DNA from: CAVPDE01 sp964580575 | GTDB taxonomy: Bacteria > Desulfobacterota > DSM-4660 > Desulfatiglandales > HGW-15 | Direction of reading: 5' to 3' | Length of the DNA stretch: 64,000 bases | NCBI GenBank assembly: GCA_964580575.1 | Contig: CAZOLJ010000014.1 | Span: 5,284 to 69,283 of the forward strand | Part shown: positions 26,176 through 35,065 of the stretch, piece by piece | Layout: every line of letters starts with the position of its first letter | Position numbering within the stretch: position 1 is the first letter of the stretch | Program-made: the position numbers and the translations under genes | Notes under the pieces: model-generated | The model's database searches: none | Seen by the model: the letters and a program-made list of their open reading frames with translations, nothing else | What the model was told of the DNA's origin: nothing

Positions 26176-26952
26176 TCACAGAAAGCTTCCCATGGGCTTT
26201 ACATCGATCCCCGAGACCAGCAAGGTCTCCCTGATCTTCTTCGTGAGCATCACGGCCGTGGGGTTGTCTCCGTGCACGCAGATGGTTTCTGCAGCTAGCT
26301 CGATCTCTGTTCCATCCACAGCCACAACCTTCCCCTCTTTCACCAGCTTGAGAATCCGGCGAGCAGCCAGTTCCTGATCATGGATCACCGCTCCCGGCTC
26401 CCGCCTGGAGACCAGGGACCCGTCCGGATTGTAAGCTCTGTCTGCAAAGAATTCGAAGACGATGCGGATGCCGAAACGGGATCCGATGGACTTAAGCTCT
26501 TTTCTGTTCGATCCGGCAAGGACAACGAGGATCAAATCCCGATCGACCCCCGCAAGAACCTCTGCAACGGCTTCCCAGATGGCCGAATTCTTCACCGCCA
26601 TATTGTAGAGAGCACCGTGAGGTTTCACGTGCTGGAGTTTCAAACCCTCCATGGCGGCAAAGGCGTGGAGCGCCCCCACCTGATAGGCAATGTAATCTTT
26701 GATCTCGTTCAGAGAGGCATCCATGTTGCGGCGGCCGAAGCCCATCAGATCAGGGAATCCCGGATGGGCGCCCGGGGCAACGCCGTGCTGCTTGGCAAGA
26801 GAGATCGTCTTCCTCATGACCGAAGGATCGCCCGCGTGAAATCCGCAGGCGATGTTGGCTGAGGTGATCAGAGGAATGACCGCTTCATCCAGCCCGAGTT
26901 TGTAATTGCCGAAGCTCTCTCCTATGTCGGAATTCAAGTCAATTTGGTTCAT
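26176..26952 (-). CDS. pxpA: 5-oxoprolinase subunit A (PxpA, LamB/YcsF family)
   Basis: This 258-residue protein is a canonical YcsF/LamB family member: DLNSDIGESFG at the N-terminus, ANIACGFHAGDP near 33-44 and QHVKPHGALYN near 107-117, the metal or substrate-binding motifs. It is the first gene of the 5-oxoprolinase operon. The enzyme recycles 5-oxoproline formed from glutamine or from glutamate cyclase-type reactions. Confidence 0.95.
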   Translation of the reverse strand: MNQIDLNSDIGESFGNYKLGLDEAVIPLITSANIACGFHAGDPSVMRKTISLAKQHGVAPGAHPGFPDLMGFGRRNMDASLNEIKDYIAYQVGALHAFAAMEGLKLQHVKPHGALYNMAVKNSAIWEAVAEVLAGVDRDLILVVLAGSNRKELKSIGSRFGIRIVFEFFADRAYNPDGSLVSRREPGAVIHDQELAARRILKLVKEGKVVAVDGTEIELAAETICVHGDNPTAVMLTKKIRETLLVSGIDVKPMGSFL

Positions 26953-27030
26953 AGGTTATCTCCCGAAAAAGAGATGAAATTGTGAAGTCCTCATCGCCGG
27001 GCATCGTCTAAATGCCCAACGGGTTCACGC

Positions 27031-27102
27031 TGTCATTCCTGCGAAGACGGGAATCCAGAGAGCTTTGAAAACCCCTGGATGCCCGCCTGCGCGGGCATGA
27101 CG
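27031..27102. repeat. dispersed 71-bp palindromic repeat, copy 2
   Basis: Arms TGTCATTCCTGCGAAGACGG and GCGCGGGCATGACG with inner GAATCCAG and CTGGAT, the same layout as 14781-14851. It lies between the pxpA and EamA genes. Confidence 0.75.
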
Positions 27103-27194
27103 AAAGGAGATCCTGCACCCTGTCCTCCGGGGCACGCCTCTGTCGCGGGAGCGTGAATAATCGAGGGCATTTTAGAGGATTCCGATCCTTTTGG

Positions 27195-28112
27195 TCATTC
27201 AATTTTTTTGGCCAACTGCACTTTTTTGGCTGTCACTCCCATGTAGATGGCGAACAGGGCCATGAGGGCTCCTGACAGTTCGAGCCAGGTGGTGGCGCGG
27301 TTGAAGAAGAGGATGTCCCAGACAAAGGCAAAGGTGGGCTGAAGAAGCAGGATGAGCCCTGCCCTGGACGCTTCTATTTTCGGCAACCCTTTGGAAATGA
27401 ACACCCAGCCCAGAACCTGAGAAAAAAGCCCGTATCCCAATAAGGCAAACCAGCTCTGGAGGTCGGGAATCACGAAGGACTCATTGATTGCTACAGCTTC
27501 CACAGCCAGTATGAAGGCGGTGATCAAAGCGATAAGGCCGATGGTGGAGAAGGCTGAGACAGTGAATTTGGACTGGAAGTTTCGCAGCGCCAGAATGTAG
27601 CCGGCATAGGAGATCGCTGCGAGGAGCGCCAGCGTCACCCCTGCTCTGTATTCCCCTCCCAGTGCATTCCAGTTGGGCGCCACGATCAGATAGAGGCCAA
27701 AGATAGCCGTCGGTACAGCGACAAAAAACTTCCAGTTGGATTTTTCTTTGAGAATGGTCATGCCGAAAAGGGCAAGAAAGAAGACTTGGAAGTTCGCCAT
27801 GAGAGTTGCGAGCCCGGGACCGATGAAATGGATGCTGCGATGCCACAACGTGATGTCCAGGGCAAACAGGAGCCCGCAGATGAACACTATCTTCAAATGA
27901 TGAGAACCGTGGAAGAGGCGTTCCTTCCTTATAAGGACTGCACCCAAAAGAATGAGAGCGCCGAAGAACATGCGGTAGAATCCTGACGCCGTGGGGCCCA
28001 CGTGAGCCCACTTGACGAAGACCGCGGAAAAGCTGAGCATGACCGCTCCGGCGGTCATCTGGAGGGTTCCGACGCATGTGGGACTGAGTTTTGTATTCTC
28101 TGCGGTTGTCAT
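27195..28112 (-). CDS. EamA/DMT-superfamily transporter
   Basis: The 305-residue protein has ten predicted membrane helices in two EamA repeats; the phrases SAVFVKWAHVGPTASGFYRM and FLALFGMTILKEK match the drug/metabolite exporter family. Direction and substrate cannot be predicted. It is a single-gene unit; the C-terminus is lysine-rich as expected for a cytoplasmic tail. Confidence 0.9.
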   Translation of the reverse strand: MTTAENTKLSPTCVGTLQMTAGAVMLSFSAVFVKWAHVGPTASGFYRMFFGALILLGAVLIRKERLFHGSHHLKIVFICGLLFALDITLWHRSIHFIGPGLATLMANFQVFFLALFGMTILKEKSNWKFFVAVPTAIFGLYLIVAPNWNALGGEYRAGVTLALLAAISYAGYILALRNFQSKFTVSAFSTIGLIALITAFILAVEAVAINESFVIPDLQSWFALLGYGLFSQVLGWVFISKGLPKIEASRAGLILLLQPTFAFVWDILFFNRATTWLELSGALMALFAIYMGVTAKKVQLAKKIE

Positions 28113-28137
28113 CGGAGGTGTTTACAACCCTTAAAAT

Positions 28138-28170
28138 CTCCCCTAACCCCTCTTTATCAAAGAGGGGAAG
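28138..28170. repeat. short C/G-tract palindromic repeat, copy 3
   Basis: The arms CCCCTAACCCCTCTTT and AAAGAGGGG form a hairpin related to the elements at 8522 and 26131, read in the opposite sense. A second small inverted repeat (TCCTCCCTTTT / AAAAGGAGG) follows directly. Confidence 0.55.
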
Positions 28171-28325
28171 TTCCTCCCTTTTTTAAAAGGAGGTCAGGAG
28201 GGATTTGCCGGATTTTTGCTTGCAAAAGGCATGATAGTAAGGATATTGCGGAGAATAGCCAAGAAAAAAGTAGCCGGTCCGGAAGGATCCTCGAAGCCCG
28301 GAAACCTTCAATACATGGAGGGTTC

Positions 28326-28985
28326 ATGACATCCGCCCTGATTCTGATTGTAGCCTTTGTCCTCCTCTGCGCTGTCCTCAATTTTGAAAAAACGCAAAAC
28401 CGCACGGGTCTTGTGCCCACCAAAGGCTGTGTTTCATTGCTCTTCATTCTTGCCGCCGTCGTCCAACAAGATCCTCTGAGTCCTTATTTCGGGTTCGTGG
28501 TCACCGGGTTGGTCTTCTGCCTCGGGGGCGATGTGTTTCTTGCGCTCCCGCAGAAGAAAGCCTTCATGCTGGGGCTGGTTTCTTTTCTGGTGGGGCACGT
28601 GTTCTACGTGATCGGGTTTTTCTCCGTTGCGGGGTTCAGCGGATGGACCTGGGTGAGCCTTGTTTTGGCAGGAGCGATCAGCTTCCTGGTCTACAGGTGG
28701 CTTAGATCCCATCTCGGGAAAATGAAAGGCCCGGTCATCGGGTACATGGTGGTGATCACCGTCATGGTCTGTGCAGCCTCGTCGCTCCTGGGGGCTGCTG
28801 ATTTCAGCCTTTCCGGGAGGGTCATGGCTTTTGCAGGAGCTGTGGCTTTCTACTTGTCCGATGTCTTTGTGGCCAGGGACCGTTTCATGAAAAACGAATT
28901 CGTCAACCGACTTGTAGGGCTTCCCATGTACTATGCCGGCCAGTTTCTCATCGCCTTTTCGCTGGGTTTCTTGAGGGTGAACTGA
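28326..28985 (+). CDS. YhhN/TMEM86-family membrane protein (putative lysoplasmalogenase)
   Basis: The 219-residue protein has about eight membrane helices and the YhhN family motifs LVPTKGCVSLLFI, FCLGGDVFLALP (the acidic pair) and FYLSDVFVARDRF. TMEM86B relatives hydrolyse lysoplasmalogen; bacterial activity has been shown only for some members. The ATG at 28326 has GGAGGG close upstream; the longer open frame covers intergenic repeats. Confidence 0.85.
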   Translation: MTSALILIVAFVLLCAVLNFEKTQNRTGLVPTKGCVSLLFILAAVVQQDPLSPYFGFVVTGLVFCLGGDVFLALPQKKAFMLGLVSFLVGHVFYVIGFFSVAGFSGWTWVSLVLAGAISFLVYRWLRSHLGKMKGPVIGYMVVITVMVCAASSLLGAADFSLSGRVMAFAGAVAFYLSDVFVARDRFMKNEFVNRLVGLPMYYAGQFLIAFSLGFLRVN

Positions 28986-28987
28986 TT

Positions 28988-29182
28988 TCAGATTCGAATA
29001 TGAACCGGCAGGGGAGAGGCTTTTTCTGCCACTGATCTGAGCTTCTCCTCTTCGTTTTTCAGGATGTCGAGAAGCATCAGGGCTTCTGCCGCAGTGAAGC
29101 TCAGGCTTTTCCCTTCACTGTTGCGAATCTCTAAACCGGCATCTCCGACCGTAATCGCGTAGCGCTCAGAGGGTTCTTCCAT
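28988..29182 (-). CDS. small protein of unknown function (64 residues)
   Basis: The ATG at 29182 has a strong GAGGAGG seven bases upstream, which favours it over the ATG nine codons earlier. The sequence is acidic with a beta-rich start (YAITVGDAGLEIRN) and a helical end. It is convergent with the YhhN gene, two bases apart. No family is recognised; the good ribosome site and codon pattern support a real gene. Confidence 0.6.
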   Translation of the reverse strand: MEEPSERYAITVGDAGLEIRNSEGKSLSFTAAEALMLLDILKNEEEKLRSVAEKASPLPVHIRI

Positions 29183-29288
29183 GGTGGCCTCCTCGGTGCC
29201 CTCTATCATAACCTATTGAAATGATCGCTACAAAAAGATAATGATAACGTGTTCGGAAGTGGCGGTTTGGAGTGAAAGGGGGAAAAGC

Positions 29289-29753
29289 GTGCGAAATCTG
29301 AGTCCGGAATATGTCGAGGCGGTCAGGAGGGAGGTTAACTCATGCCCCTACTTTTCGCTTCTCTCCATCGTGCTGAAGGGACTGAGCTGGGGTGAATCCC
29401 TGCTTGAGATTCTGGTTCAGGAAAAGCATCTTCAACCCTTCGGTCTGGTGCACGGCGGTGTCTTCGCCTCTTTGATCGATGCTGCAGCATTCTGGGCGGT
29501 GTACACCCAAATCCCTGAGGAACTCGGCATGACCACCGTTGAACTGAAACTCAACTACCTTGCCCCTCTTTCCGCGGGCCGCATGATTGCGAGGGGTAAA
29601 AGCTTGAGGGTCGGAAAGACGCTCTGTCTGGGGGAATCGAGTATCCTGAACGAGGAGGGGACTCTGCTTGCCCACGGGACCTCCACCATGATGATCCTCA
29701 AGGACCTGAAGATCCAAGGCGTCACCGAAGGTCCCTCTAAGTACAGAGATTAA
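29289..29753 (+). CDS. PaaI-type hotdog-fold thioesterase
   Basis: The 154-residue protein shows the PaaI motif GLVHGGVFASLIDAAAFWA around residue 55, where the His and the following acid help form the catalytic site, and the strand motif VELKLNYLAP. It should hydrolyse an acyl-CoA or aryl-CoA ester in the cytosol. The GTG at 29289 has AAGGGGG upstream; an ATG sixteen codons earlier lacks one. It ends ten bases before the aminopeptidase ATG, so they may be co-transcribed. Confidence 0.85.
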   Translation: MRNLSPEYVEAVRREVNSCPYFSLLSIVLKGLSWGESLLEILVQEKHLQPFGLVHGGVFASLIDAAAFWAVYTQIPEELGMTTVELKLNYLAPLSAGRMIARGKSLRVGKTLCLGESSILNEEGTLLAHGTSTMMILKDLKIQGVTEGPSKYRD

Positions 29754-29763
29754 GGAGGAACAG

Positions 29764-32244
29764 ATGAGCGGCGTCAGACCCATTCACTATAGAATCCACC
29801 TGGAACCGGATCTCTCGAAATTCCAGTTTACCGGGAAACTGGAACTGCATCTTGAGGTTCCTGCGCCCGCCTCGGAGGTCTCCCTCAACATCCTGGACCT
29901 GGCGATCTGGAAGTGCACTCTCGTGAGGGAGGGGCAGGAGGAAGTTTGCGGGTTCTCCGTTGATCCGAAGAAAGAGGAATTGAAAATCCTTTTTCCCCGA
30001 CCCGTGTCCGGCGAGACGTCCCTGCTCATCGATTACGTGGGAGAGATCAACAACCGGATGGCCGGCTTCTACAGAAGCCGCTATGTCCGGGACGACAAAG
30101 AACGATATGCGGCGGTGACGCAGTTCGAAGAGAGCGACGCGAGGAGGGCGTTCCCCTGTTTTGATCATCCTGCGATGAAAGCCACCTTCGAAGTGGAGAT
30201 GATTATGGATGGGGGTCTTACCGCGATATCCAACACGGCTATCGCTGAAGAGAAAATCGTGGCGGACGGCCGGAAGCTGGTTCGTTTCGAACGAACGCCC
30301 AGAATGTCTACCTACCTCGTGTTCTTTGGAGCCGGCGAGTTCGAATTCATACAAGATCCAGGAGAGGTTCTGATTCGGGTCGCCGCCGTACCGGGGAAAG
30401 CGCAGCAGGGAAGGTACAGCCTGGAGTTCCTGCGCAAGGCTCTGACCTACTGCGAAGAGTACTACGGCATTAAGTATCCTCTATCCAAGCTCGATCTCAT
30501 CGCTGTTGCAGATTTTGCCTTTGGAGCCATGGAAAACTGGGGAGCCATCACCTTCAGGGAAAACCTTGTGCTTCATGACCCGGAGAAAACCTCCATGGCA
30601 GGAGAAGAGAGGATGTGCGTGGTGATTGCCCATGAACTGGCTCACCAGTGGTTCGGAAATCTCGTGACTCCGGAGGACTGGAAGTATCTTTGGCTCAACG
30701 AGAGCGTTGCGACCTATTTCGGCTACGGGGTGGTGGATCACTACTACCCGGAATGGGACGTGTGGGAGCAATTTCTGCAGGGGCAGACCCAGGTCGCCTT
30801 AGACAGGGATGCGCTCCAGGAGACCTTCTCCATGGAGATCCCCGGAGGGGATCATGTGGTGATCAATGCAAGCACTGCTCCCATCATCTACAATAAAGGG
30901 GGAAGCGTTCTTAGACAGGTGGAGGGGTATGTGGGAAGCAAGGCCTTCAGGGATGGTCTTGGCCTCTACCTCAACAAATTTCAGTACCGCTGCGCTTCAA
31001 GCCGTGACATGTGGGATGCGCTTGAAGAGGTCTCTGCCCAACCCGTGAGCAAGATGATGTCCAACTGGATCAGGCAGCCCGGGTTTCCGATGGTGAGCGC
31101 AGAAAGAGAGGGGGGCAGCCTGCGATTGACTCAGCAGAGATTCACCTACCTGGATGCCCCGTCGGACCAGGAATGGCTGATTCCCGTCTCTGTCAGAGTG
31201 TTTTATGGGGACGGCCAATCCAAAGAGATGGACACCCTCCTCGACGCAAAGACGGCTGTCCTTGATATCGGAGCGGGCGCGGTAGCCTACAAGATCAATG
31301 ACGGGCAGAAGGGCTTTTACAGGGTCCGATACAATGACACGAACAACCTCGAGGAACTCGGTAAGCTGATAGCAAAGAAGGGGCTTGCGCCTGTGGAGCG
31401 GTGGGGAATCCAGGACGATCTCTACGCCATGGTGAAGAGAGGAGAGGCCCGGATGGACGACTACCTGGATTTCCTCTCCTGCTACTCCGATGAAAAAGCC
31501 TCTTTGCCGCTCAGCAGCATTGCCGCGAACCTGCACCACGCGTTTGTCGTCCTGATGGAGAATTCCCGTCAGAAGGTCGCCTCGGTTGGAAGAGCTCTTT
31601 TCGAGAGGGTCCTTGAAAACATCGGTTATGAACCGGGGCGGGAGGACAGGCACACCACTTCGATCCTCAGGGATCAGATCCTCTGGCAGGCTGCGCGCTA
31701 CGGGTCGAGCAAGGCCGAAGAATTCTGCATGACCCGGTTTTCTCTCCTGCTGAAGGATCAAAAGGTGCACCCGGACATTCAAAAGAGCGTGATGCAGGTA
31801 GGCGCCTCTTGCGGAAGACGGGAAGAGTTTGAGTGGTTTGTGGCAAAAATCAAGTCTTCCGAGAGCGAGCACGAGAGAATGAATATGCTTGTCGCCATCG
31901 GATGTTTCGAAGACAGGGAAGTTCTGGAACGGGTGAAGAGATATGTTCTGGAAGAGGTGCCGGACAGGAACAAGGCTATCCCCATCGGCGTCATGAGCGA
32001 GAACCCTGCTGCGATCCCTTCCCTGTGGGACTGGTATCAGACCAATCTCGAGGCGATCGAGCGGTTCCACCCGGTCCTTTATGAAAGAGTGATTGCGGCT
32101 CTGGTTCCCGTGGCCGGGCTCGGAAGAGAAGAAGAGGTCAGAACTTTTTTCCATGACTACATGCAGAAACAGGAGAAGATGAAGGACGTGGTGAAACTCT
32201 CGCTCGAAAGACTCGAAATTCATTCGAGGATGAGACGAGCATGA
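29764..32244 (+). CDS. M1-family zinc aminopeptidase
   Basis: The 826-residue protein has the exopeptidase motif GAMENWG near residue 256 and the zinc site HELAHQWFGN at about 289 with the third ligand in WLNESVATYF about 18 residues on. The N-terminal beta saddle and the C-terminal helical ERAP1-like domain are both present, so it is full length. It removes N-terminal residues from peptides in the cytosol (no signal peptide). It starts with GGAGGAACAG ten bases after the thioesterase stop. Confidence 0.95.
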   Translation: MSGVRPIHYRIHLEPDLSKFQFTGKLELHLEVPAPASEVSLNILDLAIWKCTLVREGQEEVCGFSVDPKKEELKILFPRPVSGETSLLIDYVGEINNRMAGFYRSRYVRDDKERYAAVTQFEESDARRAFPCFDHPAMKATFEVEMIMDGGLTAISNTAIAEEKIVADGRKLVRFERTPRMSTYLVFFGAGEFEFIQDPGEVLIRVAAVPGKAQQGRYSLEFLRKALTYCEEYYGIKYPLSKLDLIAVADFAFGAMENWGAITFRENLVLHDPEKTSMAGEERMCVVIAHELAHQWFGNLVTPEDWKYLWLNESVATYFGYGVVDHYYPEWDVWEQFLQGQTQVALDRDALQETFSMEIPGGDHVVINASTAPIIYNKGGSVLRQVEGYVGSKAFRDGLGLYLNKFQYRCASSRDMWDALEEVSAQPVSKMMSNWIRQPGFPMVSAEREGGSLRLTQQRFTYLDAPSDQEWLIPVSVRVFYGDGQSKEMDTLLDAKTAVLDIGAGAVAYKINDGQKGFYRVRYNDTNNLEELGKLIAKKGLAPVERWGIQDDLYAMVKRGEARMDDYLDFLSCYSDEKASLPLSSIAANLHHAFVVLMENSRQKVASVGRALFERVLENIGYEPGREDRHTTSILRDQILWQAARYGSSKAEEFCMTRFSLLLKDQKVHPDIQKSVMQVGASCGRREEFEWFVAKIKSSESEHERMNMLVAIGCFEDREVLERVKRYVLEEVPDRNKAIPIGVMSENPAAIPSLWDWYQTNLEAIERFHPVLYERVIAALVPVAGLGREEEVRTFFHDYMQKQEKMKDVVKLSLERLEIHSRMRRA

Positions 32245-32265
32245 GGATCGTCCTCTATTATATTC

Positions 32266-32294
32266 TTGACAAAAACAAAGTGTTTTAGGATACT
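32266..32294 (+). promoter_or_regulatory. sigma70-like promoter of the cold-shock gene
   Basis: TTGACA (32266-32271), a 17-base spacer and GATACT (32289-32294). Transcription from about 32301 would give a leader of about 130 bases, as is typical of cspA-type mRNAs whose leaders fold differently at low temperature. Confidence 0.65.
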
Positions 32295-32431
32295 AAGCCA
32301 TTGCTCTGGAAATTCTAGGAACAAATTGGATTTGAGTTTTTTGCAAGTCTTTAACGGCCAAGACGGTACCTGTTTGTCAGGGCGTTGACCTGGATTTTGG
32401 AGCAAAATCTCGTGGAAAGGAGGTTGGCGCT

Positions 32432-32632
32432 ATGGCAGATGGGACCGTCAAGTGGTTCAACGAGCAAAAAGGGTACGGCTTCATTAAGCAGGAGAACGGC
32501 CCGGACGTGTTCGTCCATTTCTCAGGGATCAAAGGAAGCGGTTTCAAGTCTCTGAACGAAGGGGATCGTGTGTCCTTCGAGATAGAGGAAGGGAAAAAAG
32601 GGCCTACCGCAGTGAACGTTACCGTCCTTTAG
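32432..32632 (+). CDS. cold-shock domain protein (CspA family)
   Basis: The 66-residue protein is a full cold-shock domain with RNP1 KGYGFI and RNP2 VFVHF and the usual start ADGTVKWFNEQ. It binds single-stranded RNA or DNA. AAGGAGG precedes the ATG. A promoter with a long leader lies upstream and an intrinsic terminator downstream, so it is a monocistronic unit. Confidence 0.96.
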   Translation: MADGTVKWFNEQKGYGFIKQENGPDVFVHFSGIKGSGFKSLNEGDRVSFEIEEGKKGPTAVNVTVL

Positions 32633-32652
32633 CTCAATCTTTTTGACAAAAG

Positions 32653-32684
32653 AAGGCGCTCCCCGGATCGGCGAGCGCCTTTTC
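32653..32684 (+). terminator. intrinsic terminator of the cold-shock gene
   Basis: A 9-bp perfect stem (AAGGCGCTC / GAGCGCCTT) with an 11-base loop is followed by a T-run, 21 bases after the stop codon. Confidence 0.85.
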
Positions 32685-32920
32685 TATGTTGATTGAAGTT
32701 CACCCGCCTTCGCTTGGCTTGTCCGCCTTGGCAGGATGCCCCGCACAGAAGCGCGGGGAACTTCACATTGGTGTGCTGCGGTTGCCGGCCAGGGCGGATT
32801 GGACTGGGATCACTCGTCCCTGGTCAAAGTCCTGGAGGTGATGTCGCAGACAGAAGTAAGAAAGTCAGCAAAGAGCGTAGAGGAAAGAGCCTAGAGCGAA
32901 GAAGAGGGGGGACGAATCGA

Positions 32921-34690
32921 ATGCTTGGATTCTATGGCCGCATCCTGACGGTTAACTTAACAGAGGAATCTTTTGAGATCGAGTCGCTTGCTGGGGAAAT
33001 CTACGAACAAGTACTTGGAGGGAAGGGGCTGGCTACGCATTTGCTCCTGACGAAGAACCAGCCTGGAGTGGACCCGCTTTCTGCAGAGAACCACCTGATC
33101 TTTGCAACAGGCCCTGTTTGCCAGAGCAACCTGTGGGGCAGCAGCCGTTATGGGGTGTTCACCAAGTCCCCGCAAACAGGGTTCTACTCGGAGTCTTACT
33201 CAGGCGGCAGAGTTCCGGAGGCAATGGATGCAGCGGGGTTCGACGCAATTGTCATCAGGGGCAAAGCAAAAAAGCCGACAGCTCTCTCTGTTCATCCCGA
33301 AGGGTGTGAGTTTTTCGAGGCCGGCGATCTGTGGGGCGCTGAGACTTACCGCACAGAAGATGAAGCAAAGAAGAGATTCTCCATCGAGAGGTCCGGATTT
33401 CGAAAGCCGGGTGCCGTGGTCATCGGCCCTGCAGGCGAGAAGCTCGTTCGCTTTGCCGTCATCGAGAATGACTACTGGCGCTCAGCCGGCCGGACCGGTG
33501 TCGGTACGGTCATGGGTTCGAAGCTGGTGAAGGCGATCGTGTTCCAAGGGGATCGGAGAAGGCCCCTGGCTGATTCCGAAGGGGTTGCCGTCTGGTCGAA
33601 GGAGTTTTCGAAGCGGAATGTGGAGCACCCGGCATCCAAAGCATACAAGGCTCTGGGAACGACCATGGTTTTAAAGATGACCCAGAGAGCCAACGCCTTG
33701 CCTTCAAAGTACTGGTCCCAGGGTTCGGTGGATCACTGGGAGAAAATCTCCGGCGACCGATTGCATCAGGACCATCAAGTCAAGCCGAGCGCATGCCTCA
33801 AATGCTACCAGGCCTGCGGCCGAAGGACCACAATCTCCATCGGACGACACAAAGGGCTGGTCATTGAAGGCCCGGAATACGAGACCCTCTATGCTTTCGG
33901 CGCTTTGTGCATGGTCGAGGATCTCGGGGAAATCGCCTACCTCAATGATCTGTGTGATCGGCTGGGCCTGGATACGATTTCAGCGGGAAACCTTTGCGCC
34001 TTTACGATGGAAGCGGCGGCACGGAAGAAAATCGATTACCCCATAGACTACGGTGATGCAGATGGGGTGGCAGCACTTCTTCATAAGATCGCGCGGCGCG
34101 AAGGAATCGGAGACATCCTGGCTGAAGGGATCGTGCATGCTTCCAAGGTATGGGGTCTCGAGGACATCGCTGTCCATGTGAAAGGCCTGGAGCCTGCAGG
34201 GTATGACCCAAGGACCCTGAAAGGCATGGGCCTCGCTTATGCGACATCGGATCGCGGAGCCTGTCACCTGAGGACGACCTTTTTCAGACCGGAGTTGTCG
34301 GGGCTCATTGCCCCGGATGCCATCAAGGGAAAGGCGGCGATGTTGATAGACTATGAAGATCGCCTCAATCTTTTCGATGCGCTGATCCTGTGCCGCTTCT
34401 TCCGGGACCTCTACCCGTGGGAGGAGCTTGAAAACGTGATTCACCTGGTCACAGGGAAGCGCTTTTCAAAAGAAAAACTCGCAAAGGTAGCTTCCCGCAT
34501 CGCCGACATGACCAGGGCCTTCAATATCCGCGAAGGGCTCAAACCGGAACACGACCGACTCCCTCAACGCCTGCACAAGGAACCTCTGCCTTCAGGCCAA
34601 CAATTGACCGAGGAGGAGCTTCAATACATGATCGACGAGTATTACCGCCTCCGGGGATGGGACAAAAATGGGGTGCCCGGGGCCTTCTGA
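32921..34690 (+). CDS. aldehyde:ferredoxin oxidoreductase family protein (tungsten/molybdenum pterin enzyme)
   Basis: The 589-residue protein has the AOR N-terminal domain (VNLTEESFEIESL, YEQVLGGKGLATHLL), the cofactor-binding segment ATGPVCQSNLWGSSRYGV and the [4Fe-4S] ligands CLKCYQAC near 289-296, with the distant fourth cysteine probably in LILCRFFRD. Such enzymes oxidise aldehydes to acids with ferredoxin in the cytosol of anaerobes. The ATG at 32921 has GAGGGGG upstream; about 76 additional in-frame codons before it are repeat-like non-coding sequence. It is not adjacent to a pterin-synthesis gene, so the substrate is open. Confidence 0.92.
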   Translation: MLGFYGRILTVNLTEESFEIESLAGEIYEQVLGGKGLATHLLLTKNQPGVDPLSAENHLIFATGPVCQSNLWGSSRYGVFTKSPQTGFYSESYSGGRVPEAMDAAGFDAIVIRGKAKKPTALSVHPEGCEFFEAGDLWGAETYRTEDEAKKRFSIERSGFRKPGAVVIGPAGEKLVRFAVIENDYWRSAGRTGVGTVMGSKLVKAIVFQGDRRRPLADSEGVAVWSKEFSKRNVEHPASKAYKALGTTMVLKMTQRANALPSKYWSQGSVDHWEKISGDRLHQDHQVKPSACLKCYQACGRRTTISIGRHKGLVIEGPEYETLYAFGALCMVEDLGEIAYLNDLCDRLGLDTISAGNLCAFTMEAAARKKIDYPIDYGDADGVAALLHKIARREGIGDILAEGIVHASKVWGLEDIAVHVKGLEPAGYDPRTLKGMGLAYATSDRGACHLRTTFFRPELSGLIAPDAIKGKAAMLIDYEDRLNLFDALILCRFFRDLYPWEELENVIHLVTGKRFSKEKLAKVASRIADMTRAFNIREGLKPEHDRLPQRLHKEPLPSGQQLTEEELQYMIDEYYRLRGWDKNGVPGAF

Positions 34691-34835
34691 GCGCCTGAGG
34701 AGAGCGCCCTGCGAAAGTGGTGGTGAGGTTTTCATCTTTGAGTATTGTTTGGTCGGAATCACATTCCACCGACGCTACCGGCTCGATCTTGGAAAGCTCG
34801 TCTTGCGTCAGGAGCGCGGGCACCCCGACGCCCAC

Positions 34836-34864
34836 TTGTTTTATGGGATGAAACAGTGTAGTAT
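34836..34864 (+). promoter_or_regulatory. promoter of the small gene pair, possibly giving a leaderless mRNA
   Basis: TTGTTT (34836-34841), 17 bases, then TAGTAT (34859-34864). The expected start point, about seven bases on, coincides with the ATG at 34871, and no ribosome site precedes that ATG. Confidence 0.45.
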
Positions 34865-34870
34865 TTCAGC

Positions 34871-35065
34871 ATGACCAGACCGCCATCCATTCTCAAGCTG
34901 CCCGAAGACGACGAATCGAAGGAACTTGAATTCGAGCTTGAGTATCTGCGCTCTTTAAGCTTCGAAGAGCGTTTGACTATGATGAGGAAGAAGTCCAAAG
35001 AAATGCTAAAGCGGTTGGTTGAGCTTGGATACCGAAAACCTTTTGAAATTGTTAAACGCTCATAA
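34871..35065 (+). CDS. small acidic helical protein paired with a nucleotidyltransferase
   Basis: The 64-residue protein is helical and highly charged (SKELEFELEYLRSL, then a basic stretch RKKSKEMLKRL). It overlaps the start of the next gene by 47 bases, so the two are translationally linked. I do not recognise a domain. Pairings of a small helical protein with an overlapping minimal nucleotidyltransferase are common in toxin-antitoxin-like modules, but no toxin or antitoxin motif is proven here. There is no ribosome site; see the promoter entry. Confidence 0.6.
   Translation: MTRPPSILKLPEDDESKELEFELEYLRSLSFEERLTMMRKKSKEMLKRLVELGYRKPFEIVKRS

Noticed and set aside
32693..32920. N-terminal extension of the aldehyde oxidoreductase frame
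   Set aside because: The extension has no family similarity, lies in palindromic non-coding sequence and the ATG at 32921 gives the normal N-terminus with a ribosome site.
34539..34835. Minus-strand frame across the end of the aldehyde oxidoreductase gene (ALLTQDELSKIEPVA)
   Set aside because: Most of it is a shadow of the oxidoreductase gene, it has no stop/start context suggesting a gene, and no family is recognised.
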